A stretch of 34,563 bases of DNA. It comes from Akkermansia muciniphila (GTDB lineage: Bacteria; Verrucomicrobiota; Kiritimatiellia; RFP12; UBA1067). The DNA lies in assembly GCA_945870145.1 (NCBI GenBank), contig CAMBQV010000010.1:1-34563 (forward strand). The letters are read 5' to 3'. The translations under genes and the position numbers were made by a program. A model generated the notes under the pieces. The model was not told the origin of the DNA. It did not search any database and was given only the letters and a program-made list of their open reading frames with translations. Below, piece after piece: positions 7,584 through 15,468 of the stretch. Each line of letters starts with the position of its first letter. The first letter of the stretch is position 1.

Positions 7584-10139
7584 CTACCAATCTCGCTCCG
7601 AGGGTAACATCGGAAGACGGCTCATCCGTTCCTTCTTCTCATTCTCACGCTCTTTCTCACGCTCAAGAGCACGCCGCAACAATTCCTGGACATCCTTGGG
7701 GGGTTCATCTTTTTTCTTCTCTTCTTGTTCGGGGCGCTTTTCTTGCTCCTGTTGCTGCTCTTGTTGCTGCTGCTGTTGATCTTGTTTTTGTTGTTGCTCT
7801 TGTTGCTGCTGGTCTTGTTGGTCTTGCTGCTGTTGCTGATCTGAGTTGTTTTTATTTTTCGGGAGTAATTCACGGATCTCGAGAAGATTCTTCAATGCCT
7901 GTTGCTTCAAACCTGGACGGTCAATCGCTGCCGTCTTGGGTTCCAGGATCTCTTCTTGCAACTTTTCTGTATGTGTTGCCAGCTCTCTAATCTTTGCTTG
8001 ATCCTCAGCCTTGAAGGGGGGCATATTTGTGTTAGACTTGGTCTGTTCGTCATACTGTTTAGCCCACTCAGAGAAGCGTTGTGAAAAGAGTTTGGTCATT
8101 TGCAAGGCTTCCGGCTGAGTGTCGCGCTCCTGCAAATAACGGGCCATGAGTTTTTTGATCGCATTACTCTGACAAATAATGTCCTCCTCAACGAGATTGG
8201 GTGGCGCGGCGACAGCCTTCCACAACTGATAGACAGCAGGCTCAGATTGAGCAACCTCACCCACAGACTCCGGAAGCAGATCCGACAATGCCACCGAAGC
8301 GCCCTTCATCATATCTCGTGTCAATTCAACTTGTTGAAGCACCTGCACTTGCTGTTGCTGATTGGTAACCGCCTGTATCACATGCTGCTTTAAGGGTATC
8401 CAGAGATCCGCCTGCTTCTCTTGACGCGTGCCCAAAGCATCGGCAAGACGAATCATCTCCGGGGCTTCGTTTGTAAAGAGACTGTAGGACTCATCCATGA
8501 GCTTCCGTTGTTCTTTCAACATCGTCCCGAGCAACTGCTCTGGAGGCGTCTGCCCATATTCCTTTAATACTTTTGCAATATGCGCAGACTCCCTAGCTTC
8601 GGGGAGAGGCCAAGCCGCACGAGAGAAATTCTGATTGCAGCGTTCATCTTTTGGCGTCTCACGCAACGCGAGTTGAAAGCCTACGGCAGCCTCTTTCAAG
8701 GCTTCATACTTGGCAAGCGGATCTTCTGCGCCTTTGGCTTTAACCTGTTCCATTTGGAGTTTCGCCTGCAACTCACCCGCACGCGCTACGAACTTTTTAG
8801 AAGAGAGTAGAGGACGCAACGTCTCCAAACATTTATCGTTGTTTTTGGCTTGGTAATACGAGTACGCCGCATTGTAGCGATAACGATCGGCTTCATCCTT
8901 GTCGGCGCCCCGCGCAGCAGAGAGAAAGCCTTCTGCTGCCTCACGGTATTTTCCCTGTTTGAGCCAGCCTTGAGCAACACGTGCGCCCTCCCTCCCTGGT
9001 GCAACAACCATCGGAGGTGGCTCATTGGTACTCCCCTGCCCTGGCGTCTGCGTCAACAGGTTTGTGGACTGCGCCTGTGCGAAACTTACAACTAAAACAA
9101 GCAAGGTAGCGGAGGCCAGAGGTTGTGCTCGCCGAATCGCGCCACTCAGTCGGCCACGACTGAACCACGCCGCAACGAGCAAAGCCAAAAGGGCTGGGAA
9201 CAAGAACCATTGATAACGGTCTTGTATTCGATTTTGCATGGTCTCCTGTTGTTGCTGAGTCGCGATCCGGGCCAGATGATTTCGGTAGATGGAACCCAAT
9301 GTGGTATGTGCTGTGCCTGCTGTGCGCAAGGGAATATAAAAACCGTTTGAAGCCTTGGCAACAGCAGCCAGCGTCTCATCCATGAGTTTTGTGGTAACTG
9401 GAGCCCCTTTAAACTGGAGCGATCCTTTTTTGGTCTCATCCGGAATGGTCGCGCCTGCAATGTCACCAATGCCAACAGTGAAGATCGGGATGTTACGCGT
9501 TGCTGCTTCACGAGCCGCCTCTAAGGCACCTCCTTTTAAATCTTCACCATCTGAGATGAGTAAAATCGCATTAAACTCATCGACGGCGGGGTCTAGTGCT
9601 TCAAGACTCTTGCGAATCGCATCCCCAAGGTCTGTCTCGCCACGTGGAGCAGACTCCGGGCCTGTCCCGTCCAATGCTTGACGCAAAAAGGAGTAGTCCG
9701 TGGTGAGTGGACAGAGCAGAGAGCCCTTATTACGGAAAGCCAACAACGCGGCTCTGTCCCCCTTCAATTCATCGATTAAATCCATTAGATCAGCTTTTGC
9801 ACGGCCGAGACGATTTGGGTGAACATCCTGGGCCAACATGGAACGCGAGACGTCCAAGGCGATCACCAGATTTCGTCCACGAGTAAAGACCTTTTCATCC
9901 TTCATACCCCATTGGGGACGAGCTGCAGCAAAAATAAGGGCTGTCAGCCCCACTATAACGAGAACAAACTGTACAGTGAAACGTCCTTGAGTATGAATCG
10001 GCATTAGTTTGATTTGAAGCGCAGGCGAGATAAGGCGCGAGAGTCCGGCACGTGAGCGCCTGAAGAGCCAGACCCACAAAATCCCGACAAGCGGAACCAG
10101 CGAGAGTAGCAAGAGCAGATATGGATATGCGAATCTCAT
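7584..10139 (-). CDS. batB: BatB-BatC fusion: VWA domain protein with TPRs and poly-glutamine tail
   Basis: An 851-residue protein. Membrane helices lie at 5-26 and 56-74. The von Willebrand A domain (90-290) has a full metal-ion adhesion site: D96-S98-S100 (DVSRS), T169 in GETD, and D197 in ISDGED. A third helix sits at 311-326. At 341-357 a fourth hydrophobic stretch ending AQAQS looks like a leftover signal peptide. It is followed by a TPR region (about 385-500, AAEGFLSAAR and YRYNAAYSYYQAKN) and then a long helical segment. Residues 768-800 are almost pure glutamine, and the end is charged with terminal ERDW, like BatC proteins that end in DW. This is BatB (1-330) joined to BatC (340-851). 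Start ATG at 10139 lies 22 bases after batA; no clear Shine-Dalgarno sequence is visible. Confidence 0.88.
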   Translation of the reverse strand: MRFAYPYLLLLLSLVPLVGILWVWLFRRSRAGLSRLISPALQIKLMPIHTQGRFTVQFVLVIVGLTALIFAAARPQWGMKDEKVFTRGRNLVIALDVSRSMLAQDVHPNRLGRAKADLMDLIDELKGDRAALLAFRNKGSLLCPLTTDYSFLRQALDGTGPESAPRGETDLGDAIRKSLEALDPAVDEFNAILLISDGEDLKGGALEAAREAATRNIPIFTVGIGDIAGATIPDETKKGSLQFKGAPVTTKLMDETLAAVAKASNGFYIPLRTAGTAHTTLGSIYRNHLARIATQQQQETMQNRIQDRYQWFLFPALLALLVAAWFSRGRLSGAIRRAQPLASATLLVLVVSFAQAQSTNLLTQTPGQGSTNEPPPMVVAPGREGARVAQGWLKQGKYREAAEGFLSAARGADKDEADRYRYNAAYSYYQAKNNDKCLETLRPLLSSKKFVARAGELQAKLQMEQVKAKGAEDPLAKYEALKEAAVGFQLALRETPKDERCNQNFSRAAWPLPEARESAHIAKVLKEYGQTPPEQLLGTMLKEQRKLMDESYSLFTNEAPEMIRLADALGTRQEKQADLWIPLKQHVIQAVTNQQQQVQVLQQVELTRDMMKGASVALSDLLPESVGEVAQSEPAVYQLWKAVAAPPNLVEEDIICQSNAIKKLMARYLQERDTQPEALQMTKLFSQRFSEWAKQYDEQTKSNTNMPPFKAEDQAKIRELATHTEKLQEEILEPKTAAIDRPGLKQQALKNLLEIRELLPKNKNNSDQQQQQDQQDQQQQEQQQKQDQQQQQQEQQQEQEKRPEQEEKKKDEPPKDVQELLRRALEREKERENEKKERMSRLPMLPSERDW

Positions 10140-10161
10140 AATAATCTTAACCCAATAAGGA

Positions 10162-11196
10162 TCAAAGCAACCGCCGTGTCAAAGCCATGTGCAACGTGAT
10201 TGCGAGAACAATCAACCCTGCACCCCATAATAAATAGTCCACAAAGTGTTCGTTATAACGTTCATAGATGTCACGCTTAATCTGAGTCGTCTCCAATTTA
10301 GAAATTTCCTCTAACGCACGCTTTAAGCCTTCATGATCACGGACATTGAAGTAACGTGCTTGAGTCTTTTCGGAGATGGACTTGAGTTGCGGTTCATTGA
10401 AGGCCAGGTTCATATAGCCGATACTCTGACGGCCAAAGATATCACGGGTGCGGAACGGCGTTTGACTGCTATTGCTCCCGACTCCGATCGTATAGACCCG
10501 TATCCCCAGCTTCGCAGCTGCCGCAGCGGCTTGGTCAGGCTGGATAATCCCCGTGTTGGATTCACCGTCGGAAAGAAGTATGACAATACGCGTTTTGGGT
10601 TCAGCATCCTGGAGGCGAGCAAGACCTGTCGAGAGGCCATCGCCTATCGCCGTCATCGTCTCCTCCTGATCAACAGGCCGTCCTTGCTCATCCAGACGGT
10701 TCTTCGGGATCTCCACGCCCGTCAAAACGTGCGCCAGAGCACGATGATCAGGCGTCAAAGGTGCACGCGTGGATGCATAGCCGCCGAAGGTCACCAGGCC
10801 GATCAAGTCGTCGGGCCGCTTGCTGATAAAGGTGGAAAACATCTCCTTCACAACATCGAGACGGGTCTTATCCATTCCAGGAGAAAGGTCGAGCGCCTCC
10901 ATTGAGCCAGAGACATCGACAATCATCTCGATTGCAATCGCGTTGACTGAGCGCTGTTCACGCGTGAGTGTTGTGCGTGGACGAGCAACGGCGATGATGA
11001 GAAGCAGGGCCGCCAGCAGAAAGAGCGCGGGCAATAACCTCGCAATCACCACACGCCATCCCGCTGTATTGGCTGGAAGCCGTGCTGCAGGAGCAAACAA
11101 GACACCTGCCTTGTTTCCCGTGCGATAGAGCCGCCACGCGGCAATCGCCCACGGAATCAAAAGTATAAAAGCAAGGGGTGTAGCAAAATTAAACAT
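10162..11196 (-). CDS. batA: BatA, von Willebrand A domain membrane protein
   Basis: A 344-residue protein with membrane helices at about 5-22 and 50-70 and one near the C-terminus (about 312-332). The von Willebrand A domain begins at residue 88 and has an intact metal site: D94-S96-S98 in VDVSGSM, the threonine in the TMTAIGDGL loop, and LLSDGES. BatA is usually taken as a partner of BatB in a membrane complex acted on by MoxR. The gene starts 5 bases after the stop of the small BatD-like gene and ends 22 bases before batB-batC, inside one operon. It differs from the next gene in ending soon after the last helix, with no TPR part. Confidence 0.93.
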   Translation of the reverse strand: MFNFATPLAFILLIPWAIAAWRLYRTGNKAGVLFAPAARLPANTAGWRVVIARLLPALFLLAALLLIIAVARPRTTLTREQRSVNAIAIEMIVDVSGSMEALDLSPGMDKTRLDVVKEMFSTFISKRPDDLIGLVTFGGYASTRAPLTPDHRALAHVLTGVEIPKNRLDEQGRPVDQEETMTAIGDGLSTGLARLQDAEPKTRIVILLSDGESNTGIIQPDQAAAAAAKLGIRVYTIGVGSNSSQTPFRTRDIFGRQSIGYMNLAFNEPQLKSISEKTQARYFNVRDHEGLKRALEEISKLETTQIKRDIYERYNEHFVDYLLWGAGLIVLAITLHMALTRRLL

Positions 11197-11201
11197 AGCG
11201 A

Positions 11202-12173
11202 CTAACTCTTGGAAGGTGATGAAGAGGGTATGCCCATCTGGCGAGAATCATCCTCAATATAACGTTTTGCCTTCACTGTTGCATCTTCGGCCATGACAGG
11301 AGTTGCCTCCTGACCTGCAAACTTTACGAGATCAGCAGACTCCAAGAAGGTTTTCAACTGAACAAGGACCTCGTGTTTAAAAAGTGGATGCCGTGAGGCG
11401 GCTATGAGAAACTCCTGCGTGGTCTGTTCAGGAGCATGAATGCCATGGGTACGTTCAATGTACCGCCGGACCACCATGGTCAGTTCAATATAGAAATCCT
11501 TGTAGAGTCCCTTCGCGGGGAGGTTGCGACTGAGTAGCCGTTGAAGTTCGACCAGAGCGCGCTCAATCGGCGACATCTTATACTCCTTGACTCGGCGAGA
11601 AATTTGCATCAAGCCATAAACAACCCCTGCAAGGAGCAAACAACCAAGGATGGCTAAAACCACCCAGAGCGTCACCGTCTTTGCGGTGGGCGGGATCCAC
11701 TCCGGTTTCAACGTCACCTCTGGATCGCCTGTTACAGAAGGACGCGCACCCTCCCCTTGAAAGAGTACAGGCTTCGTTGCAAAGGTTTGCCGTCGGGGCG
11801 GGGCGATACGTTGATCAAAAACTTCAACAGCAAAGGGAGCAAGACGATACTTGGGTGCCACAGGTTCCGGCACCAAACGCCACTGATAACTCTGACGCGT
11901 CCGCTCATTGACCGTTAGGGACTCGTGGGGAAAAAACTCAGCAAGACTAAAACCGGAAAAACGAGACCGCAGGTCTGGAAGGACTACCTTCAATGAAGCA
12001 GGCGCATCCACTACCAGCTTCAAGATGAGATCCTCTGAGGGCGAGATCTTCTCACGATCAGACTCTAGAGTTATCTTGACTTCGCCGCTCAGAAGCTCAT
12101 AGGTGGCGGCAGAAACAGAGGTGGAGAGGAGGAGAGCGCAAAGCAAGAGGGAATGATGTAATATCGGCTTCAC
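11202..12173 (-). CDS. Single-helix BatD/DUF4381-like membrane protein of the Bat operon
   Basis: A 323-residue protein with a signal peptide (1-23), an Ig-like periplasmic domain (VKITLESDREKISPSEDLILKLVV, then LVPEPVAPKYRLAPFAVEVFD), one membrane helix at about 183-205, and a helical cytoplasmic part containing FYIELTMVVRRYIERTHGIHAPEQTTQEFL. The last segment resembles a region common to the uncharacterised membrane proteins found between DUF58 and batA in such operons, sometimes annotated DUF4381. Translation begins at GTG (12171-12173), overlapping the DUF58 stop as GTGA. A protein-interaction role next to BatA is inferred from position only. Confidence 0.72.
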   Translation of the reverse strand: MKPILHHSLLLCALLLSTSVSAATYELLSGEVKITLESDREKISPSEDLILKLVVDAPASLKVVLPDLRSRFSGFSLAEFFPHESLTVNERTRQSYQWRLVPEPVAPKYRLAPFAVEVFDQRIAPPRRQTFATKPVLFQGEGARPSVTGDPEVTLKPEWIPPTAKTVTLWVVLAILGCLLLAGVVYGLMQISRRVKEYKMSPIERALVELQRLLSRNLPAKGLYKDFYIELTMVVRRYIERTHGIHAPEQTTQEFLIAASRHPLFKHEVLVQLKTFLESADLVKFAGQEATPVMAEDATVKAKRYIEDDSRQMGIPSSSPSKS

Positions 12174-13045
12174 TTTCTAGCCCTCCTTCTAAACAGAGCA
12201 CGCACATCATCAATATAGGGGCGCCCTGTTGAGAGCGAAATTGTATCAATTCCCGTCCGTTTAAAAAACTTCATCAACTTCTCGTTTTCTTCACTGGCAC
12301 GGCTTGCAAAGGCTTTACGCACGGTGGCTGATCCCGTATCCACCAGCAACAACTCACCGGACTCTGGATCTTGCATCTCGATGAGTCCGACATCGGGGAG
12401 TTCAAATTCGCAGGGATCAGAGATGGGACAGGCGATGACATCATGGCGCCGCGCGGTCACACGCAACTCCTTTTCATACCCAGTGTCCTGGAAATCTGAA
12501 ACTAAAAAGACAACGGCCTTCCGCTTTTGGACATTATTTAAGAAGCGCAAGGCAGTTGTAATATTCGTCCCCTCGCGGGTCTCATCTGCTGCCAACACTT
12601 CACGGACAAGTCGCATGACCGAGGTGCGACCTTTACGCGGGGGTATTGATTTCAGAATGCGATCCGTAAAGAGCATGAGTCCAATCTTATCTTGATTCCG
12701 TATGGCAGTCAGTGCGAGCAGACAGGTGATCTCTGCGGCGAGTTCCGACTTCGAGCGTGTCTTGGAACCAAAGACTTGAGAGCCAGAAACATCAACGAGA
12801 AAGATCACGGTGAGCTCGCGCTCCTCTGAAAAACGTTTGACATGTGGCTCACCTGTACGCGCGGTCACATTCCAGTCAATCGAACGGATATCATCCCCTG
12901 CCACATAGGGCCGCACTTCATCAAACTCAACCCCCTGTCCTTTAAACATAGAGTGATAATCACCGGTCAACTGGTCGTCGATCAGGTGTGACGTGAGGAT
13001 TTTAATCTTCCCCACTTGTTTCATCAACTCTGCGGTATTAATCAT
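12170..13045 (-). CDS. DUF58 family protein
   Basis: A 291-residue protein with the DUF58 hallmarks: TGDYHSMFKGQGVEFDEVRPY (27-47), GDDIRSIDWNVTART (50-64), VKRFSEERELTVIFLVDVSGS (69-89), and later VVFLVSDFQD. The last two belong to a von Willebrand A-like fold with D85, S87 and S89. DUF58 proteins are nearly always next to MoxR ATPases and are taken to be soluble partners. No Shine-Dalgarno sequence precedes the ATG at 13045. The leader is pyrimidine-rich, and a purine-rich hairpin sits between this gene and moxR. ATG at codon 8 is a possible alternative start. Confidence 0.92.
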   Translation of the reverse strand: MINTAELMKQVGKIKILTSHLIDDQLTGDYHSMFKGQGVEFDEVRPYVAGDDIRSIDWNVTARTGEPHVKRFSEERELTVIFLVDVSGSQVFGSKTRSKSELAAEITCLLALTAIRNQDKIGLMLFTDRILKSIPPRKGRTSVMRLVREVLAADETREGTNITTALRFLNNVQKRKAVVFLVSDFQDTGYEKELRVTARRHDVIACPISDPCEFELPDVGLIEMQDPESGELLLVDTGSATVRKAFASRASEENEKLMKFFKRTGIDTISLSTGRPYIDDVRALFRRRARK

Positions 13046-13049
13046 AGTT

Positions 13050-13106
13050 AAAAGGTAGGAGTTAGAAGGGAGGAGGGAGGAGTTGAATTGCCCTCCCTAC
13101 CTCCTC
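13050..13106. repeat. Purine-rich GGGAGGAG repeat forming an imperfect hairpin
   Basis: The gap between moxR and the DUF58 gene consists of GGTAGGAG/GGGAGGAG units followed by a complementary pyrimidine run. GGAGGAGGGAGG near 13069-13080 can pair with CCTCCCTACCTCC at 13092-13104 with one bulged base. The same unit recurs at 14157-14210. It overlaps the moxR stop (13105-13107). Pairing in the mRNA could tune the ratio of MoxR to DUF58; this is inference. Confidence 0.5.
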
Positions 13107-14088
13107 AAGGAACCGGAATCGTGTTGAGAATGGTGGTGATGACCCCATCGGTTGTCAGCTCTTCTGCTTCAGCTTCGTAGGTGAGCATGATACGATGACG
13201 CAAGACATCATGTGCGATCTCTTTGACATCCTGAGGTGTTGCGTAGGCGCGTCCGTGAATCATAGCATTGGCCCGTGCCGCAAGATTCAAGCAGAGCGTC
13301 GCGCGAGGCGAAGCGCCCATTTGAATCTGCCCAGCAAGGGAGTCCAATTTATGAGCCTTGGGGTCACGTGTAGCAAAGACGATGTCGAGGATGTAGTCAC
13401 CGACCTTCTCATCGCAATAGACCTGCTCCAGTGTCTCGCGCAGCGCTTTCACATGGTCAGCGGTGATGACCGCTTCCACCTTGGCTGTCTGCTTTTGTGT
13501 AAAGCGAGTCATGATACGGCGTTCATCATCGCGGGAAGGATAGGTAATCACGCATTTTAACATGAAGCGGTCAACCTGGGCCTCAGGCAAAGGATAGGTT
13601 CCCTCCTGCTCAATCGGGTTTTGGGTTGCCATCACGAGGAAGGGCTCTGGCAATTTGTAGGTGTTGTCCCCCAGGGTCACCTGATGTTCCTGCATGGCTT
13701 CGAGCAGGGCCGACTGAACCTTGGCCGGAGCGCGATTAATTTCATCGGCCAAGAGCAGGTTGGTGAAGACAGGACCCTTCTTCGGGGCGAAGGTGGCATC
13801 CTTTGGATTGTAGATCATGGTTCCAATCACATCCGCAGGAAGCAGATCTGGGGTAAAGGAGATTCGGTGAAAGAGGAGTCCAAGGGCATCCGCCAGCGTC
13901 TTTACCGCGGTCGTCTTTGCCAACCCAGGGACGCCTTCCAGCAAGATATGCCCCCCCGTAATCAAGCCGATGATCAGACGGTCGATGAGTTTCTCTTGTC
14001 CCACAATCACCTTGTTGACCTCTTGGCGGATCTTTGCGAGTGTCTCCGCCTGCGCCGCGATCTGATTTGTTGTCTTTTGCAAGTCCAT
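13105..14088 (-). CDS. moxR: MoxR family AAA+ ATPase
   Basis: A 327-residue protein. The P-loop GVPGLAKTT (52-60) has the alanine variant typical of MoxR. Walker B and sensor segments follow: NLLLADEINRAPAKVQSALLEAMQEHQ, then FLVMATQNPIEQEGTYPLPEAQVDRF. MoxR ATPases are chaperone-like enzymes that activate or assemble von Willebrand A proteins, here BatA, BatB and DUF58. The frame is open to 14133, but ATG at 14088 follows AGGAAGG at a good distance and gives the normal N-terminus. It is the first gene of the Bat operon, with a candidate extended -10 promoter 36 bases upstream. Confidence 0.95.
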   Translation of the reverse strand: MDLQKTTNQIAAQAETLAKIRQEVNKVIVGQEKLIDRLIIGLITGGHILLEGVPGLAKTTAVKTLADALGLLFHRISFTPDLLPADVIGTMIYNPKDATFAPKKGPVFTNLLLADEINRAPAKVQSALLEAMQEHQVTLGDNTYKLPEPFLVMATQNPIEQEGTYPLPEAQVDRFMLKCVITYPSRDDERRIMTRFTQKQTAKVEAVITADHVKALRETLEQVYCDEKVGDYILDIVFATRDPKAHKLDSLAGQIQMGASPRATLCLNLAARANAMIHGRAYATPQDVKEIAHDVLRHRIMLTYEAEAEELTTDGVITTILNTIPVP

Positions 14089-14123
14089 ACGCACCTTCCT
14101 TTTAGTCTTTAAAAACAGTTTGA

Positions 14124-14151
14124 ATTTTAGCACGTTTCATGCCATAAGCAA
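14124..14151 (-). promoter_or_regulatory. moxR: Candidate promoter of the moxR-bat operon
   Basis: On the minus strand TTGCTT (14146-14151) and TAAAAT (14124-14129) are 16 bases apart. The -10 box is preceded by TGC, an extended -10 element. The moxR ATG at 14088 is 35 bases downstream. Confidence 0.45.
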
Positions 14152-14156
14152 GCCTA

Positions 14157-14210
14157 GGAAGGGAGAAGGGAGGAGATAAAAGGGAGGAGATAGGAGGGAG
14201 AAGACAGGAG
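14157..14210. repeat. GGGAGGAGATA-type purine repeat
   Basis: The stretch is nearly all purine on the plus strand, made of imperfect GGGAGAA, GGGAGGAGATA and GGAGGGAGAA units of 8-12 bases. The same family fills the moxR/DUF58 gap at 13050-13106. Confidence 0.6.
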
Positions 14211-14245
14211 CAGCAGTTGGCAGTAGCAGTTTTCAGTAATCGGTG
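14210..14245. repeat. CAGT-type degenerate repeat
   Basis: Four CAGT cores (CAGTTGG, CAGTAG, CAGTTTT, CAGTAATC) follow at 6-9 base spacing. They belong with the repeats at 7541-7579 and 26809-26870. Confidence 0.5.
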
Positions 14246-14263
14246 TCAAAAGAGTCGATTCGG

Positions 14264-14285
14264 TTGAATCAATCGAATGATTCAA
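14264..14285. repeat. 8-base perfect inverted repeat downstream of mutY
   Basis: TTGAATCA and TGATTCAA are separated by 6 bases. It lies about 100 bases beyond the mutY stop on the transcribed side. It could be a weak terminator or processing hairpin for the mutY transcript, but no U-run follows immediately. Confidence 0.35.
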
Positions 14286-14386
14286 TTCCCTCGAAACTTT
14301 GACGCAAGGTCGTGGACGACTGCCAGCTTGAAACAAACAATTTACCTGCGCAAAGCTGTCATCGCATACTGGACAAAATGACACAC

Positions 14387-15442
14387 CTAAAGCGCCAGGG
14401 CGCGTCGTGTGACAGTTGTCAGCGGAAGTTCGGAGGGCTTTTTGAAGAGCATCGTTGGTGTCTCTTTTACTTTTGGACGGGCGATGCTTTTATTTAGACG
14501 ATAGAGGTTTGTCACCTGCTTGAAGTGTGAAAAGGTATGTTCAACCTCGCCAATATAGGTAGGTTCGGCGGTCGGAAACCCGAGGGACGCGAGGAGTTTC
14601 TGAAGAGCATCCTCCGGCGACTCACCCTTTCCAAAGTCGAGGGAAGGCAACTCCCAGAGTCCACCCAAAAGTTTCTCATGGACACGCTGAGCGAAGAGCA
14701 CAAGACCTGTCTGATCATGGATCTCGACAGCAACCACAAAACGAAAAGGTATTGTTTTTCGAAGGGGCTTAAAAGGAAGCTCCTCCTGAAGTCCCTTTGC
14801 AGACGCTGCACAGCCCTTGCGGAGGGGACAGATTATGCACTTCGGATTCCGGGGCGTACAGACAGTTGCTCCGAGATCCATCATGGCCTGGTTGAAATCG
14901 CCGGGACGCTTTGACTTTTCAATGAACGGCTGGAGCCAAGACGCAAGCTTTTCACGTGCTGGCAGCTTTTGAAAGTCATCCCGCCATTCGAGGATACGTG
15001 CAAAAACGCGCGCGACATTCCCATCCACCACAGGCGCGTACTCACCAAAACTGATACTGGAAATAGCAGCAGCCGTATAGGGACCGATCCCCGGCAACTC
15101 CGCCCACTCAGAAGAGGATGAGGGAAGTACGCCCCCCTGCTCCATCACCTGTTGGGCCGCCTTTTGCAAATTACGCGCCCGTGTATAATAGCCCAGCCCC
15201 TCCCACGCCTTGAGCACATCCTGTTGGGGAGCTTTTGCTAACGCTTGGACAGTCGGAAAGGCCTTCATAAAGCGAAGAAAAAAGCCTTTGACGGTCTCAA
15301 CCTGCGTCTGTTGCAACATGATTTCACTGATCCAGACCGCATAAGGGTCTGGATGATCACGCCACGGCATCTCGCGGGTCCGCGAATCATACCACGTCAG
15401 CAATTTTTTATGTAATTGGAGCATCCGTGGTGAGCAGTTCAC
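14387..15442 (-). CDS. mutY: A/G-specific adenine DNA glycosylase
   Basis: MutY removes adenine mispaired with 8-oxoguanine. The 351-residue length is typical. In sequence, counted from the GTG: catalytic E40 in ISEIMLQQTQVET, helix-hairpin-helix LPGIGPYTAAAI (116-127), catalytic D140 in VDGNVARVFAR, and the iron-sulphur cysteines C195, C202, C205 and C211 (C-x6-C-x2-C-x5-C). The C-terminal half is the NUDIX-like 8-oxoG recognition domain (GGLWELPSLDF and EVEHTFSHFKQVTNLY). The start is uncertain: GTG at 15442 gives the longest frame, but ATG at 15424 aligns well with E. coli MutY and neither has a clear ribosome binding site. It follows the large membrane/TPR gene by 26 bases. Confidence 0.95.
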   Translation of the reverse strand: MNCSPRMLQLHKKLLTWYDSRTREMPWRDHPDPYAVWISEIMLQQTQVETVKGFFLRFMKAFPTVQALAKAPQQDVLKAWEGLGYYTRARNLQKAAQQVMEQGGVLPSSSSEWAELPGIGPYTAAAISSISFGEYAPVVDGNVARVFARILEWRDDFQKLPAREKLASWLQPFIEKSKRPGDFNQAMMDLGATVCTPRNPKCIICPLRKGCAASAKGLQEELPFKPLRKTIPFRFVVAVEIHDQTGLVLFAQRVHEKLLGGLWELPSLDFGKGESPEDALQKLLASLGFPTAEPTYIGEVEHTFSHFKQVTNLYRLNKSIARPKVKETPTMLFKKPSELPLTTVTRRALAL

Positions 15443-15468
15443 TTAGATAACGGGACTGAGGATAAACC

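Larger units (their letters stand above)
14089..14386. other. 298-base non-coding region between mutY and moxR
   Basis: No credible gene is seen. From right to left it holds an inverted repeat (14264-14285) within GATTC-rich sequence, CAGT-type repeats (14210-14240), purine-rich GGGAGGAG repeats (14157-14210), and then the candidate moxR promoter (14124-14151) and ribosome binding site. It looks like a patchwork of short degenerate repeats inserted ahead of the operon promoter. Confidence 0.6.
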
